Positions 7,393 through 16,071 of a stretch of DNA of 64,000 nucleotides are shown here, in pieces. The position numbers and the translations under genes were made by a program. Position 1 is the first letter of the stretch; each line of letters begins with the position of its first letter. Location: positions 1-64,000 of the forward strand of contig JACKHH010000015.1 in the NCBI GenBank assembly GCA_020639095.1, written 5' to 3'. The notes beneath the pieces are model-generated. The model did not search any database. It was not told where the DNA came from and saw only the letters and a list, made by a program, of their open reading frames with translations. The stretch is from Phycisphaerales bacterium (GTDB taxonomy: Bacteria > Planctomycetota > Phycisphaerae > UBA1845).

Positions 7393-8703
7393 CTACAATG
7401 CGTCGAGCGCTGTTTCAAGGTCGGACGCCGGGCTGAAATACCACGTCTTGCCGATCTTTCGCCTCACGAGCAAACCGCGATCAGCCAGGTTGAGCAGGTC
7501 CGTGCGTGCGGTCTGGTACACGACGCCATGATCATTCTGGTGGCTGCGAATGTCGTATTGCGCGTCGGGGTGGCGCAACGCATGGGCGATAAGATCAAGT
7601 TGCCGAGCATTCAATTGTGCACTCAGTTTGATTCGTCGCTCCAGTGCCCGCCGCTGGTTGACTTTCTGTTCAATGTAGCGATGAAGTTCCGCGAGCGCCT
7701 TTTGGATGACTTCGAGTTGGTGGAGCAGGAAATAGGTTGCGTCGTTCCCATCTGTCTCCGCGTGAAGAAACGATTTTCCATATTGAATCGGGGCTTGGTA
7801 GATCACCTGCGATATCGAGATGAACTGGCAAAGCCAGTAGTCCTGCTGCATCATCGACCAATAGAACAGGCTGCGTGCACTCGGCCATTTCCGTCGACGA
7901 ATGGGTGATCATAAGCGAGCCAAAGTGCAGGAGGATGGCACTGACCGGATGAACGAAGTATTCAGGTGTCTCGCCATTGGCAAATCAGCAAAGCTGCTCA
8001 AGTCTCGACGGCAGTGAGGCTGCCGGAGGTGGGTCGTGCAGGACTTCGCCGGTTGTGTCGTCGACCACTTGAATGTCATCGTGAGGCAAGCGCAATCGTC
8101 CGGCTGCGTTGGGATCTTCCAATGTGTTGTGCGTGAGAAGTTCGTGCAGGTGTAGAGATGGTTTCAGCGGTCAGCGGCGCGTTCAAGGCTGATGAGTAGC
8201 GCATGGCCACGTAGTTGTTCAATACCATCTGCTCGCCATGCGTCCTTGGCTCTCGTTTCTCGCGGAGCATTTCGCGCGCCACCTCGCGCGTAGTCGCTGC
8301 GCCCTCGATCAGGCTCGATGCGATACCTTCTTCGCGAAGATTTCGAATGAGGTAGCGATCTCGCGTTTCCTCGTTAGTGACGGTCTGACGCTCCCATTGG
8401 GCCCCCGGCTTGCTGAGTGATGCGGTGAAGCGATTCCTGCGCCATCTCCGGCTGGGCGATGACGAATGGCTGACCATGCACATCGAGTACTGGTGTTGGT
8501 TGGGACATCGCTTGTCGCGCGAATTTGAGACCGAACCACCACTCGCGGAGGTTGAGTCCGGCGGGCGGTTCACGATGGCGAAGATCGTTCCAATGCAGAT
8601 ACTTCCGCCGGACGGCGAACCCTTCACCAGATCGAGTATCGCCGACAGTCGCGGCAAGCATTCCGTGACCAGCACCAAAATCGAGGGATTGGGGGATGCG
8701 CAT
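7393..8703 (-). pseudogene. Degraded Fic (AMP-transferase) family gene
   Basis: Translating the minus strand and joining frames recovers a whole Fic protein. In order: N-terminal 'YLHWNDLRH' and 'LREWWFGLKFARQ' (8374-8703); 'TRDRYLIRNLREEGIASSLIEGA' region with 'MVLNNYVAM' in a second frame (about 8165-8420); 'LHELLTHNTLEDPNAAGRLR' and 'RLEQLC' in a third frame, interrupted by an in-frame TGA before 'FANGETPEYFVHP' (about 7930-8165); the catalytic motif 'HPFVDGNGR' in another frame near 7880-7905; and 'ALFYWSMMQQDYW' onwards with a C-terminal winged helix ('ARTDLLNLADRGLLVRRKIG', 7393-7870). At least four frameshifts and one stop separate the parts. Intact homologues AMPylate target proteins, and some act as antitoxin-controlled toxins. 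Neighbouring genes are intact, so sequencing error is unlikely but not excluded. Confidence 0.85.
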
Positions 8704-8719
8704 GCGGCGACTCTCCGGA

Positions 8720-8812
8720 ATACTAACAAATACTAATTCCTGTCAATATTAGTATATGTCGCTTATCGGTCAGTACAAACTAATGTTGACATGAATTAGT
8801 ATTTGGTAGTAT
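8720..8812. promoter_or_regulatory. 33-bp inverted repeat carrying two divergent promoter-like sequences
   Basis: Arms 8720-8752 and 8780-8812 match as reverse complements at 30 of 33 positions, with a 27-base spacer. The block is strongly AT-rich in a GC-rich genome. Each arm holds TTGACA followed by 18 bases and a TATnnn box: rightward TTGACA 8786-8791 with TATGAA 8810-8815; leftward TTGACA (complement of 8741-8746) with TATTCC. Repeated half-sites 'aattagtat' lie between the boxes. It sits immediately upstream of the fic pseudogene and looks like a divergent operator-promoter. Confidence 0.75.
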
Positions 8813-8919
8813 GAAGCGAATCTCACGTAATTTAATCGCAGCATTACGTTATAACTCTCATGGTTTACCGTCAGCGTTGGAGGCGGCGCAGACTGCTAGC
8901 CCTTGCCGAGCTGGCGACC

Positions 8920-11688
8920 TCAGGCGACTTGCGGCTGGCTGCGGTCTTCTTTTGGCGGTCTTGGCTTTGGCGACCTTTTCTTGGTGGTCTTTTTGGCCTT
9001 TGCCGTGCCTGCTGGGTTGGCCTTCTTGGCCTTCGGGGCGCGGGGGTCCTTGCCTTGGTCGCGGAGCTTTTGCTCGCGGGCTGCTAGGAGTTCCAGGCCC
9101 TTTTCGAGGCTGATCTTGGCGGGATCGTGGCCCTTGGGGATGGTCGCGTTGACCACGCCGTCGGTGACGTACGGGCCGAAGCGGCCGTTCTTCACTTTGA
9201 TCTCGACTTCGGATGCCGGGTGTTTGCCCAATTCGGCAATGACCGCGGTTCCGGCTGCCTTGCGCCGGCCCTTGGGCTGCTTGAAGATATCGATCGCCTG
9301 CTGGAGCGTCACGCTGCTGAGCTGCGCGTGGTTTTCCAAACTGCGTGAATCGGTTCCCATGCGCAGGTACGGACCGAACTTCCCGTCCTGTGCCGTGATC
9401 ACTTCGCCGGATTCCGGATGCGTGCCCACCTCGCGCGGGAACGACAGCAGCATCTGTGCCTGCTCCAGCGTGATGTCTTCCATCGTCATGTCGGGCCAGA
9501 GGCTCGCCATTTTCGGCTTGCTGCCCTTTTTCACCTTCCCCTTGTCGGTGAGTTCCGGGTCGCCGAGCTGCACGTAGGGGCCGAACCTGCCCGTCTTGAT
9601 GTAGATCGGTTTGCCCGTTTCGCTATCGTTGCCCAGCACGCGGTCGCCCAGCGCCGCCTGTTCGAGCAGTTCCATCGCGCGATCGACGGTAAGTTCGTCC
9701 GGGGCGGTATCGGCTGGTATTGTCGCGCGCAGGTCGCTGTCGCCGATCTGCACGTACGGGCCATATCGACCCACGCGCGCGCTGACCGTTTCGCCCTTGT
9801 CGTTTTTCCCAAGGTCGATGCTGCACACGGCGCGGGCGTCGATCTCCTCCCAGCCCGAACCGATCATCTGCTTCAAGCCGATGTCGGAAACGTGGTCGCC
9901 ATTCTTCTTCGCGCCAGGCTGACCGAAGTAGAAGTCGTGCAGCCACGGCCCCGATTCACGCTGCCCGCTGGCGATCGCGTCGAGCGCGTCCTCCATCTTC
10001 GCGGTGAACTCGAAGTCCACGAGATTTTCCAAATGCTGTTCGAGCAGGTTGGTCACGGCGAACGCGGTAAACGTCGGCACCAGCGCGGACCCCTTCTTCC
10101 ACACGTATCCGCGATCCTGAATCGTCTGGATGATCGCGGCATAGGTACTCGGGCGACCAATCCCGCGCTCCTCCAACTCCTTGATCAGGCTCGCTTCGGT
10201 GAAACGCGCGGGCGGCTGGGTGGTGTGACCGCTCGGTTCGACCTTCTCCGCCGACAGCTTCTCACCTTCGGCAAGCGCGGGGAGAATCTTCTCCTGGTCT
10301 TCAAGCTGCGCCTGCGGATCGTCGCTGCCTTCGACGTATGCCCGCAAGAACCCGGGGAACTTGATCACTTTGCCCGACGTGGTGAACGCAGCTTCGCCGT
10401 CGGAACCGCCATCGGCTGAGATGCGCACCGTCGTCCGCAGGCCCTGCGCGTCCTTCATCTGCGACGCGACCGTGCGCTTCCAGATGAGTTCGTAGAGCCT
10501 CAGCGCGTCGTCGTTGAGATCGTTCGCGAGGCTCTTCGGCGTGCGCATCTGATCGCCGGCGGGGCGAATGGCTTCGTGCGCTTCCTGCGCGTTCTTGCTC
10601 TTGCTCGCGTAGGTTCGCGGCTTGTCGGGGAGATACTCGTCGCCGTAGAGCGACTTGATCTGCGCACGCGACGCGTTGATCGCCTCTTGGGAGAGGTTCG
10701 TCGAGTCGGTACGCATATAAGTAATGTAACCGTTCTCGTAGAGCGTCTGCGCGATGCGCATCGTTCGTTGCGCGCCGAAGCGCAGCTTGCGACCGGCTTC
10801 CTGCTGCAAGGTCGAGGTGATGAACGGCGGATAAGGCCGGTTGGTGAACGGCTTTTCTTTGACCTCGCTGACGGTGAAGTCGGCGCTGCGCAGCGTGTCG
10901 GCAAGTCGGCCCGCCGACGTCTCATCGAGCAGGCGAACGGCATCGCCATCCTTCAACTGCCCGGTGCGTTCGTCGAAGTCCTTTCCGGTCGCGACGCGTT
11001 TGCCGCCCAACTCAACCAGACGCACTTCGATCGGTGAGGTGTCGCCCAACTGCTTGCGCAGCACAGCGTCGAGATCCCAGTATCCTGCACTGACGAAGAG
11101 CATCCGCGCGCGTTCGCGATCGACGATCAAGCGCGTCGCCACCGACTGCACGCGACCAGCCGATAGTTTCGGGCCGATCTTCCGCCAGAGCACCGGAGAC
11201 ACTTCATAGCCATAGAGACGGTCGAGCACGCGGCGCGTTTCCTGCGCGCTCACCAGACCGGCATCGATCTCGCGCGTCTCATTCACCGCGCGGGTGATGG
11301 CGTGCTTGGTGATTTCGTCGAACACCATGCGCTTGACCGGGACCTTGGGCTTGAGCACCTGCACGAGGTGCCACGCAATGGCTTCGCCTTCGCGGTCTTC
11401 GTCCGTCGCGAGGTACAGTTCGGTCGCACCGTTGAGCAGCTTGCGCAGCTTGGTCACCTGCGCCTTCTTGTCCTTGGGGACGATGTAGAGGGGTTTGAAC
11501 TCGTCTTCGACGTTCACCCCCAGACGTGCCCAAGGCTCTTCCTTAACCTCTGCCGGTATCTCCGACGCAGATGAAGGCAGATCGCGAATGTGCCCAATCG
11601 ACGACTCGACGGCGTACCCGGAACCGAGGTACTTCGAGATCGTGCGGGCCTTCGCGGGCGACTCAACAATGACCAGTGCTTTCGACAT
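8920..11688 (-). CDS. topA: DNA topoisomerase I
   Basis: A 922-residue type IA topoisomerase that relaxes negative supercoils. The start is the ATG at 11688 ('MSKALVIVESPAKARTI'), the standard family beginning; the frame is open 22 codons further up but without similarity. The TOPRIM domain spans about 1-140 with 'ATDEDREGEAIAWH' (94-107). The catalytic tyrosine is Y324 in 'YITYMRTDSTNL'. 'GIGRPSTYA' follows. Instead of four-cysteine zinc fingers, the C-terminal third has four repeats of the 'GRFGPYV' type (GRYGPYVQIGD, GRFGPYVQLGD, GKFGPYLRMG, GRFGPYVTDG), as in many planctomycete and cyanobacterial enzymes. A Lys/Pro-rich basic tail of about 35 residues ends the protein. Confidence 0.97.
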   Translation of the reverse strand: MSKALVIVESPAKARTISKYLGSGYAVESSIGHIRDLPSSASEIPAEVKEEPWARLGVNVEDEFKPLYIVPKDKKAQVTKLRKLLNGATELYLATDEDREGEAIAWHLVQVLKPKVPVKRMVFDEITKHAITRAVNETREIDAGLVSAQETRRVLDRLYGYEVSPVLWRKIGPKLSAGRVQSVATRLIVDRERARMLFVSAGYWDLDAVLRKQLGDTSPIEVRLVELGGKRVATGKDFDERTGQLKDGDAVRLLDETSAGRLADTLRSADFTVSEVKEKPFTNRPYPPFITSTLQQEAGRKLRFGAQRTMRIAQTLYENGYITYMRTDSTNLSQEAINASRAQIKSLYGDEYLPDKPRTYASKSKNAQEAHEAIRPAGDQMRTPKSLANDLNDDALRLYELIWKRTVASQMKDAQGLRTTVRISADGGSDGEAAFTTSGKVIKFPGFLRAYVEGSDDPQAQLEDQEKILPALAEGEKLSAEKVEPSGHTTQPPARFTEASLIKELEERGIGRPSTYAAIIQTIQDRGYVWKKGSALVPTFTAFAVTNLLEQHLENLVDFEFTAKMEDALDAIASGQRESGPWLHDFYFGQPGAKKNGDHVSDIGLKQMIGSGWEEIDARAVCSIDLGKNDKGETVSARVGRYGPYVQIGDSDLRATIPADTAPDELTVDRAMELLEQAALGDRVLGNDSETGKPIYIKTGRFGPYVQLGDPELTDKGKVKKGSKPKMASLWPDMTMEDITLEQAQMLLSFPREVGTHPESGEVITAQDGKFGPYLRMGTDSRSLENHAQLSSVTLQQAIDIFKQPKGRRKAAGTAVIAELGKHPASEVEIKVKNGRFGPYVTDGVVNATIPKGHDPAKISLEKGLELLAAREQKLRDQGKDPRAPKAKKANPAGTAKAKKTTKKRSPKPRPPKEDRSQPQVA

Positions 11689-12059
11689 AGGGCGAGTAGC
11701 TATCCTGGAATGGGCTATCTTTGTCAAGGCAGCACCGCCGCTATGTCCAGCCAAATGGCGGCGGGTATGCGCCTAAAGTATTGTTATAGATATAGTTACT
11801 TCTACTACCGGTCCGCGCTTTCGGCAAACCACCGGCCCTCGCGGCTGCGGAAACTGTCTTCTGCCTGCAAGACGAACACCGATCGCGCTACCGATCATTT
11901 CGGCACGAGCCCGCAGCTTCCGCCAATGGTTGTAGGCACGTATCGTCCGGAAATCCCGTGGCGCACAGGCAATAATTGCCGAAGCTGTGCAGGCTACCAC
12001 GATGCGTGAATATCGGGAGAATAGGCAGGCAGGCGGCAGGTGAATTCCGGAGACGACGG
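11689..12059. other. 371-base gap between topA and the methyltransferase gene
   Basis: Apart from the candidate topA promoter, I see no gene, RNA or strong hairpin. There is an AT-rich patch at about 11776-11810 ('ttgttatagatatagttact'). Short open frames here lack coding character. Confidence 0.6.
11699..11727 (-). promoter_or_regulatory. Candidate topA promoter
   Basis: On the minus strand TTGACA (complement of 11722-11727) is followed after 17 bases by GATAGC (complement of 11699-11704). The -10-like box ends only 10 bases before the topA ATG, so a transcript from it would have almost no leader. The -10 match is weak. Confidence 0.35.
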
Positions 12060-12806
12060 CTACCCGAGCTTGTGGCACCAGTACGTGGTCGTTGTCAGTG
12101 GCACTTCGCATTTTCCGTCGGGGAAATGCACAGCCAGCAGATCGCGTAGCGCCCGCTCGAAGCGCGGGGCGTCTTCGCGGGCGAGCACGTTGCGGATATA
12201 CGACACGCTGCGGGTGAAGCCGATAAACCCGTCCGCGGTGAGCCGCCAGGTCGATCGCACCGTCGCGCTTGCCAGGGCGCTGAAGGCCCTCGCAGCTGCC
12301 ACCTTCGCAGCCCAGTCCTGCGCCCGGTACTCGCGGCGGTATGCCGGGTTCCACGTCGCCACGAGTTCCTCGAAGGCGGCTACGAACGCGTCATCGCCGT
12401 CGCGGTTATTCCACACCAGCAGCAACAGGCCGCCGGGCTGGAGGATGCGAGCGAATTCCGCGAGCGCGACGGGCGGATTGAACCAATGAAAGGACTGCGC
12501 GCAGGTGACGGCTGACATGGACGCGGTGGCGATCGCGGTGCGTTCCGCCGACGCGCAGACGCAGTGTATCCTGCCGGTCCCGCAAGCCGGTGCGAACTGC
12601 CCGAGCATCGCGACGCTCGGTTCGATCGCGACGACCTCGCGACCGGCACCCGCCAGCGCGTGCGTGAAAATCCCGGTCCCGGCACCCACGTCCGCGATGA
12701 TGCCCGGAGGGGCATCGCGAGCGACGCGGGCGATGACCTCGGCGGGGTAGCTGGGCCGGTAGCGTGCGTAGTCGTCGCTGCAATGATCAAAGGCGCGTTT
12801 GGCCAT
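12060..12806 (-). CDS. Class I SAM-dependent methyltransferase
   Basis: A 248-residue soluble enzyme. It opens 'MAKRAFDHCSDDYARYRPSYP'. Motif I, the AdoMet-binding glycine loop, is 'IADVGAGTGIFTHAL' (about 37-51), followed by the acidic end of strand 2 in 'VVAIEPS' and by 'AVTCAQSFHWF' and 'ILQPGGLLLLVWNN' (motifs II-III). This is the ubiquinone/menaquinone-methyltransferase-like Methyltransf_11/25 fold. The 'FDxxxxxYxxxRPxYP' start and 'QSFHWF' are typical of a broad uncharacterised subgroup that acts on small molecules. The substrate is unknown. It is monocistronic and divergent from lepA. Confidence 0.85.
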   Translation of the reverse strand: MAKRAFDHCSDDYARYRPSYPAEVIARVARDAPPGIIADVGAGTGIFTHALAGAGREVVAIEPSVAMLGQFAPACGTGRIHCVCASAERTAIATASMSAVTCAQSFHWFNPPVALAEFARILQPGGLLLLVWNNRDGDDAFVAAFEELVATWNPAYRREYRAQDWAAKVAAARAFSALASATVRSTWRLTADGFIGFTRSVSYIRNVLAREDAPRFERALRDLLAVHFPDGKCEVPLTTTTYWCHKLG

Positions 12807-12863
12807 GTCGCTGACCTGAAATATAATGCGGGTTTGCGCGGTTCACCAGCCGGCATGGTAGTT

Positions 12864-12915
12864 TGTGGGGCCGGCTTGCCAGCCGGTCGCGACAGGCGGG
12901 AGAGCCTGACCCACA
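12864..12915. repeat. Three-way-junction palindromic repeat upstream of lepA
   Basis: An outer stem (TGTGGG 12864-12869 with CCCACA 12910-12915) encloses two hairpins, 'ccggcttgccagccgg' (12871-12886) and 'caggcgggagagcctg' (12893-12908). It ends 34 bases before the lepA start, so it lies in the lepA leader or promoter region. Similar building blocks occur at 834-902 and 23838-23863. Confidence 0.7.
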
Positions 12916-12949
12916 CGTGTAATAGGTTGCTGTCATCAAAGGACACTGA

Positions 12950-14749
12950 ATGCCCGACGTATCGCTCATTCGTAACTTCGCCATCGTCGCCCACATTGAC
13001 CACGGCAAGAGCACGCTGGCCGACCGGCTTATGGAGCACGCCGGTGCGGTCTCGCAACGTGAACTCCGCGCGCAGATGCTCGACGACATGGACCTTGAGC
13101 GCGAGATGGGCATCACCATCAAAGCCAACCGCTGCTCGATGAACTACACCTACCAGGGCAAGACGTACCTGCTCAATCTGCTGGATACGCCCGGGCACGT
13201 GGATTTCCACTATGAGGTGTCGCGGGCGCTGGCTGCGTGCGAGTGCGTGCTGTTGCTGATCGACGCGGCGCAGGGCGTGCAGGCGCAGACGGTGGCGAAC
13301 GCGTACCTCGCGGTCGACGCAGCCGTTGAGATCATCCCGGTGATCAACAAGATCGATCTGCCCGGCGCGCACCCGGAAGACTGCGCGCTGGAGGTCGAGC
13401 AGGTGCTGGGACTGCCGGCGGAAGAAGCGATCTTCACGTCCGCCAAGACGGGCCAGGGCATCGGCGATGTGTTCAAAGCCATCATCGAACGCGTTCCGCC
13501 GCCCAAGGGCGACCCCAAGGGCCAGGTTCGCGCGCTGATCTACGACGCCAAGAACGACGTGCACCGCGGCGTCATCAGTCACATTCGCATGTTCGACGGC
13601 ACGATGAAACGCGGCGACAAACTCCGCTTCTGCGCCGGTGGCGGGGAACGCATCATCACGGAGGTCGGTAAGTATTTTCCCAAACCGCGCGCGGTCGAAG
13701 AACTCGCTGCCGGTGAAGTGGGTTACATGCTCGCGAGCATCAAGACCATCGCCGACGTGAACATCGGCGACACCGTGACGAAGGCCAGCGACCCCACGGA
13801 TCGTCCGCTGCCGGGTTACCAATCGCCGCAGCAGATGGTCTTTTGCGACTTTTTCCCCGGTCCGGGCACGGAAACGCCCGAGCTGCGCGAAGCCTTCGAG
13901 AACCTCTGGCTCAACGACAGTTCGTTCACCTACGAGACGACCTCGTCGGACGCCTTGGGCATCGGTTTTCGCTGCGGGTTCCTCGGCCTGCTGCACATGA
14001 AGATCATTCAGGAGCGGCTCGAACGCGAGAGCGATGTCAACATCGTGCAGACCGCGCCGACCGTGACCTATGAGGTCGTCGAGAAGAACGGCAAGACCTA
14101 CCACATCGAGTCGCCGAGCGAGCTGCCCGACATGTCGATCGTCGACGAGATCCGCGAGCCGATGTGCCGGGCGCAGGTGATCATTCCCGCGGAGTATGTC
14201 GGCGACGTGCTCAAGCTGTCGCTCGATCGCCGCGGCACGCACCAGAAGACCGAGTACCTCTCGCCGACGCGCGTGATGCTCACCTTTGATTTTCCCCTGG
14301 GCGAAATCATTTACGACTATTACGACAAGCTCAAGAGTTCGACGCGCGGGTACGGGACAGCCGATTATGAGCTGACCGGTTACCACGTCGACAAACTCGT
14401 CAAGCTCGACATCCTGGTCAACGGCATGCCGGTCGATGCGCTCAGCGTGATCGTACACAAGGACAAAGCCCAGGTCCGCGGCAGGCGGCTGATCCAGCGG
14501 CTCAAGAAAGAGATTGACCGCCACCAGTTTGAAATTCCCCTACAGGCTGCGATCGGCGGGAAGATCGTCGCCCGCGAAACCATCGCAGCCTACCGCAAGG
14601 ACGTCACCGCGAAGTGCTACGGCGGCGACATCACCCGCAAGCGCAAGCTGCTGGAAAAGCAGAAGGAAGGCAAGAAGCGCATGAAGCAGGTGGGCATGGT
14701 CGCGATCCCGCAAAAAGCCTTCATGAGCGTGCTCGATCCGGGGGATTAG
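12950..14749 (+). CDS. lepA: Translation elongation factor 4 (LepA)
   Basis: A 599-residue translational GTPase that acts on stalled or mistranslocated ribosomes. The G domain shows G1 'AHIDHGKST' (14-22), the G2 region 'ERERGIT'-like 'EREMGITIKA', G3 'DTPGHVDF' and G4 'NKIDLPGA'. The LepA-specific C-terminal domain is present, with 'ALSVIVHKDKAQVRGRRL' and the basic ending 'LLEKQKEGKKRMKQVGMVAIPQKAF'. Length is exactly typical. A ribosome binding site AAAGGA lies at 12938-12943, seven bases before the ATG. It is monocistronic. Confidence 0.98.
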   Translation: MPDVSLIRNFAIVAHIDHGKSTLADRLMEHAGAVSQRELRAQMLDDMDLEREMGITIKANRCSMNYTYQGKTYLLNLLDTPGHVDFHYEVSRALAACECVLLLIDAAQGVQAQTVANAYLAVDAAVEIIPVINKIDLPGAHPEDCALEVEQVLGLPAEEAIFTSAKTGQGIGDVFKAIIERVPPPKGDPKGQVRALIYDAKNDVHRGVISHIRMFDGTMKRGDKLRFCAGGGERIITEVGKYFPKPRAVEELAAGEVGYMLASIKTIADVNIGDTVTKASDPTDRPLPGYQSPQQMVFCDFFPGPGTETPELREAFENLWLNDSSFTYETTSSDALGIGFRCGFLGLLHMKIIQERLERESDVNIVQTAPTVTYEVVEKNGKTYHIESPSELPDMSIVDEIREPMCRAQVIIPAEYVGDVLKLSLDRRGTHQKTEYLSPTRVMLTFDFPLGEIIYDYYDKLKSSTRGYGTADYELTGYHVDKLVKLDILVNGMPVDALSVIVHKDKAQVRGRRLIQRLKKEIDRHQFEIPLQAAIGGKIVARETIAAYRKDVTAKCYGGDITRKRKLLEKQKEGKKRMKQVGMVAIPQKAFMSVLDPGD

Positions 14750-14831
14750 GCTTGAGACTTGAGGCCTAAGTCTTGAGGCAATTCTCTGCACTTCGCGGTG
14801 CGGCCCTTGCATCTTCGGAGCGGTTCATGTC

Positions 14832-15962
14832 GTGAACCAGACTCGCCGCCGACGTCACTATCGCATTTGGATTGATCCACTGGCGCAAACGTCCGCTGGC
14901 TGGTTTAAGATGAGTCGGCGTTCTTCTTTGCTTCTTGGGGTTATTCTACTTGTTGTTGGTGTCTACCACTTTATCAGTTGCCTCCTTGGGGCGCGTTTTG
15001 CCGGCGTCTTTGGCGAATTCGTGGCGTTGTTGATCGCCGGCATCGGAGTCGTCTGCCTGGTCGGCGCTACACGAGCGACTCGTGAAAAAACCATGCGAAC
15101 GAACGTGCGCGTGTCACGTCGAGATGAGCGACTTGCCCGGATTGTCGGGATGGACGGCGCAACGCGGCGTGTGCCGCATCGGTTGCTCGAACACGCCTTG
15201 CGGCATGACTGGGGTGTTCGCGCCAGCAAGCGTTTCCACCGGTTCCTCGGCGCATTTCTTCGAAAACTACCGGCTGGTGATACCGTTGTTATTGACGGAC
15301 CGCGTGGGTGTGATGTGGTATTACCCGTAGCCACCGAGCAATCGTTCGAGCCGGTAGAGTATGGACATGATGTATATGACTCAATCATTTCAGAGTTGTG
15401 CTTTGCCGCACAGCATCGCGACCCGCAGTGCTATATGATCGACATGGAGCGTGGCGGTTACATCAAGGCGGAGACACAAACTGAATCGCGGACGGACAAG
15501 CGAGCTGGCGTATTGGACTTTGTTTTCTCGCGTGTGCTCGGTCTGGTGTTCGCGATTGTCTGCGTGATTTCGTGTGTCGGCGGTCTTGTGTTTGTCGTTG
15601 GGAAAATGTTATATCTCGCCGCGGCTGGCAATCCCGTCGCGGCAGCCGCGACCCTGGCGCTCGCGTGTCTTGTGTTCGGGCCGGTGTTGTATCGCAAACT
15701 GGTGATGGGGCGCGGAGCGTACCTTGTTCCCGGCGGCATCGTGCTCACGGAGCAGCGTTTTTGGCGCGAGCGCGGCAGCATGCACTATTTCTGCGCGGTG
15801 ACGACGCCCATGATCATCGACTGGATAGGTCAGAGCGCGTATGTCCTGCGCAGCGACGGCATTCAAGTCGTGCCCGCCAACTGGACGCTTCTTGCCGCAT
15901 GGATGAGCAACGCCCGCTCGCCGTCAGAGGCGGAGTTGGAGAGCTTGATTGACCAGAAGTAG
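14832..15962 (+). CDS. Uncharacterised membrane protein
   Basis: A protein of up to 376 residues from a GTG at 14832; an ATG at 14910 ('MSRRSSLLLGVILLV') is an alternative that would put the first helix at the N-terminus. Membrane helices are at about residues 30-50, 57-78, 230-258 and 264-285. Between the pairs lies a soluble domain with 'DTVVIDGPRGCDVVLPV', and a C-terminal segment ends 'SPSEAELESLIDQK'. Codon use looks like real coding sequence, although slightly less GC-rich than lepA. I recognise no family and propose no function. Confidence 0.65.
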   Translation: MNQTRRRRHYRIWIDPLAQTSAGWFKMSRRSSLLLGVILLVVGVYHFISCLLGARFAGVFGEFVALLIAGIGVVCLVGATRATREKTMRTNVRVSRRDERLARIVGMDGATRRVPHRLLEHALRHDWGVRASKRFHRFLGAFLRKLPAGDTVVIDGPRGCDVVLPVATEQSFEPVEYGHDVYDSIISELCFAAQHRDPQCYMIDMERGGYIKAETQTESRTDKRAGVLDFVFSRVLGLVFAIVCVISCVGGLVFVVGKMLYLAAAGNPVAAAATLALACLVFGPVLYRKLVMGRGAYLVPGGIVLTEQRFWRERGSMHYFCAVTTPMIIDWIGQSAYVLRSDGIQVVPANWTLLAAWMSNARSPSEAELESLIDQK

Positions 15963-16023
15963 GTTCAGTTGCGGTGTGCCGGGCGGCAGTCGTTAGCGGT
16001 CGTCATGGGAATGGGCAATTCGG

Positions 16024-16046
16024 TAGCCCCCGTGAAGGGGTGGCCA
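16024..16046. repeat. Short palindrome, CCCC-GTGAA-GGGG type
   Basis: 'gtagcccccgtgaaggggtg' followed by 'gccacccggcc' forms two adjacent small hairpins in the convergent gap between two membrane protein genes. It could serve as a terminator for either gene. Confidence 0.5.
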
Positions 16047-16071
16047 CCCGGCCCAATCGCGCCGATGTGTC

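Noticed and set aside
12807..14524. Very long open frame opposite lepA
   Set aside because: It is a high-GC shadow of lepA, whose protein is unmistakable. The same applies to long frames opposite the permease, topA, the acyl-CoA synthetase, gspE and gspK.
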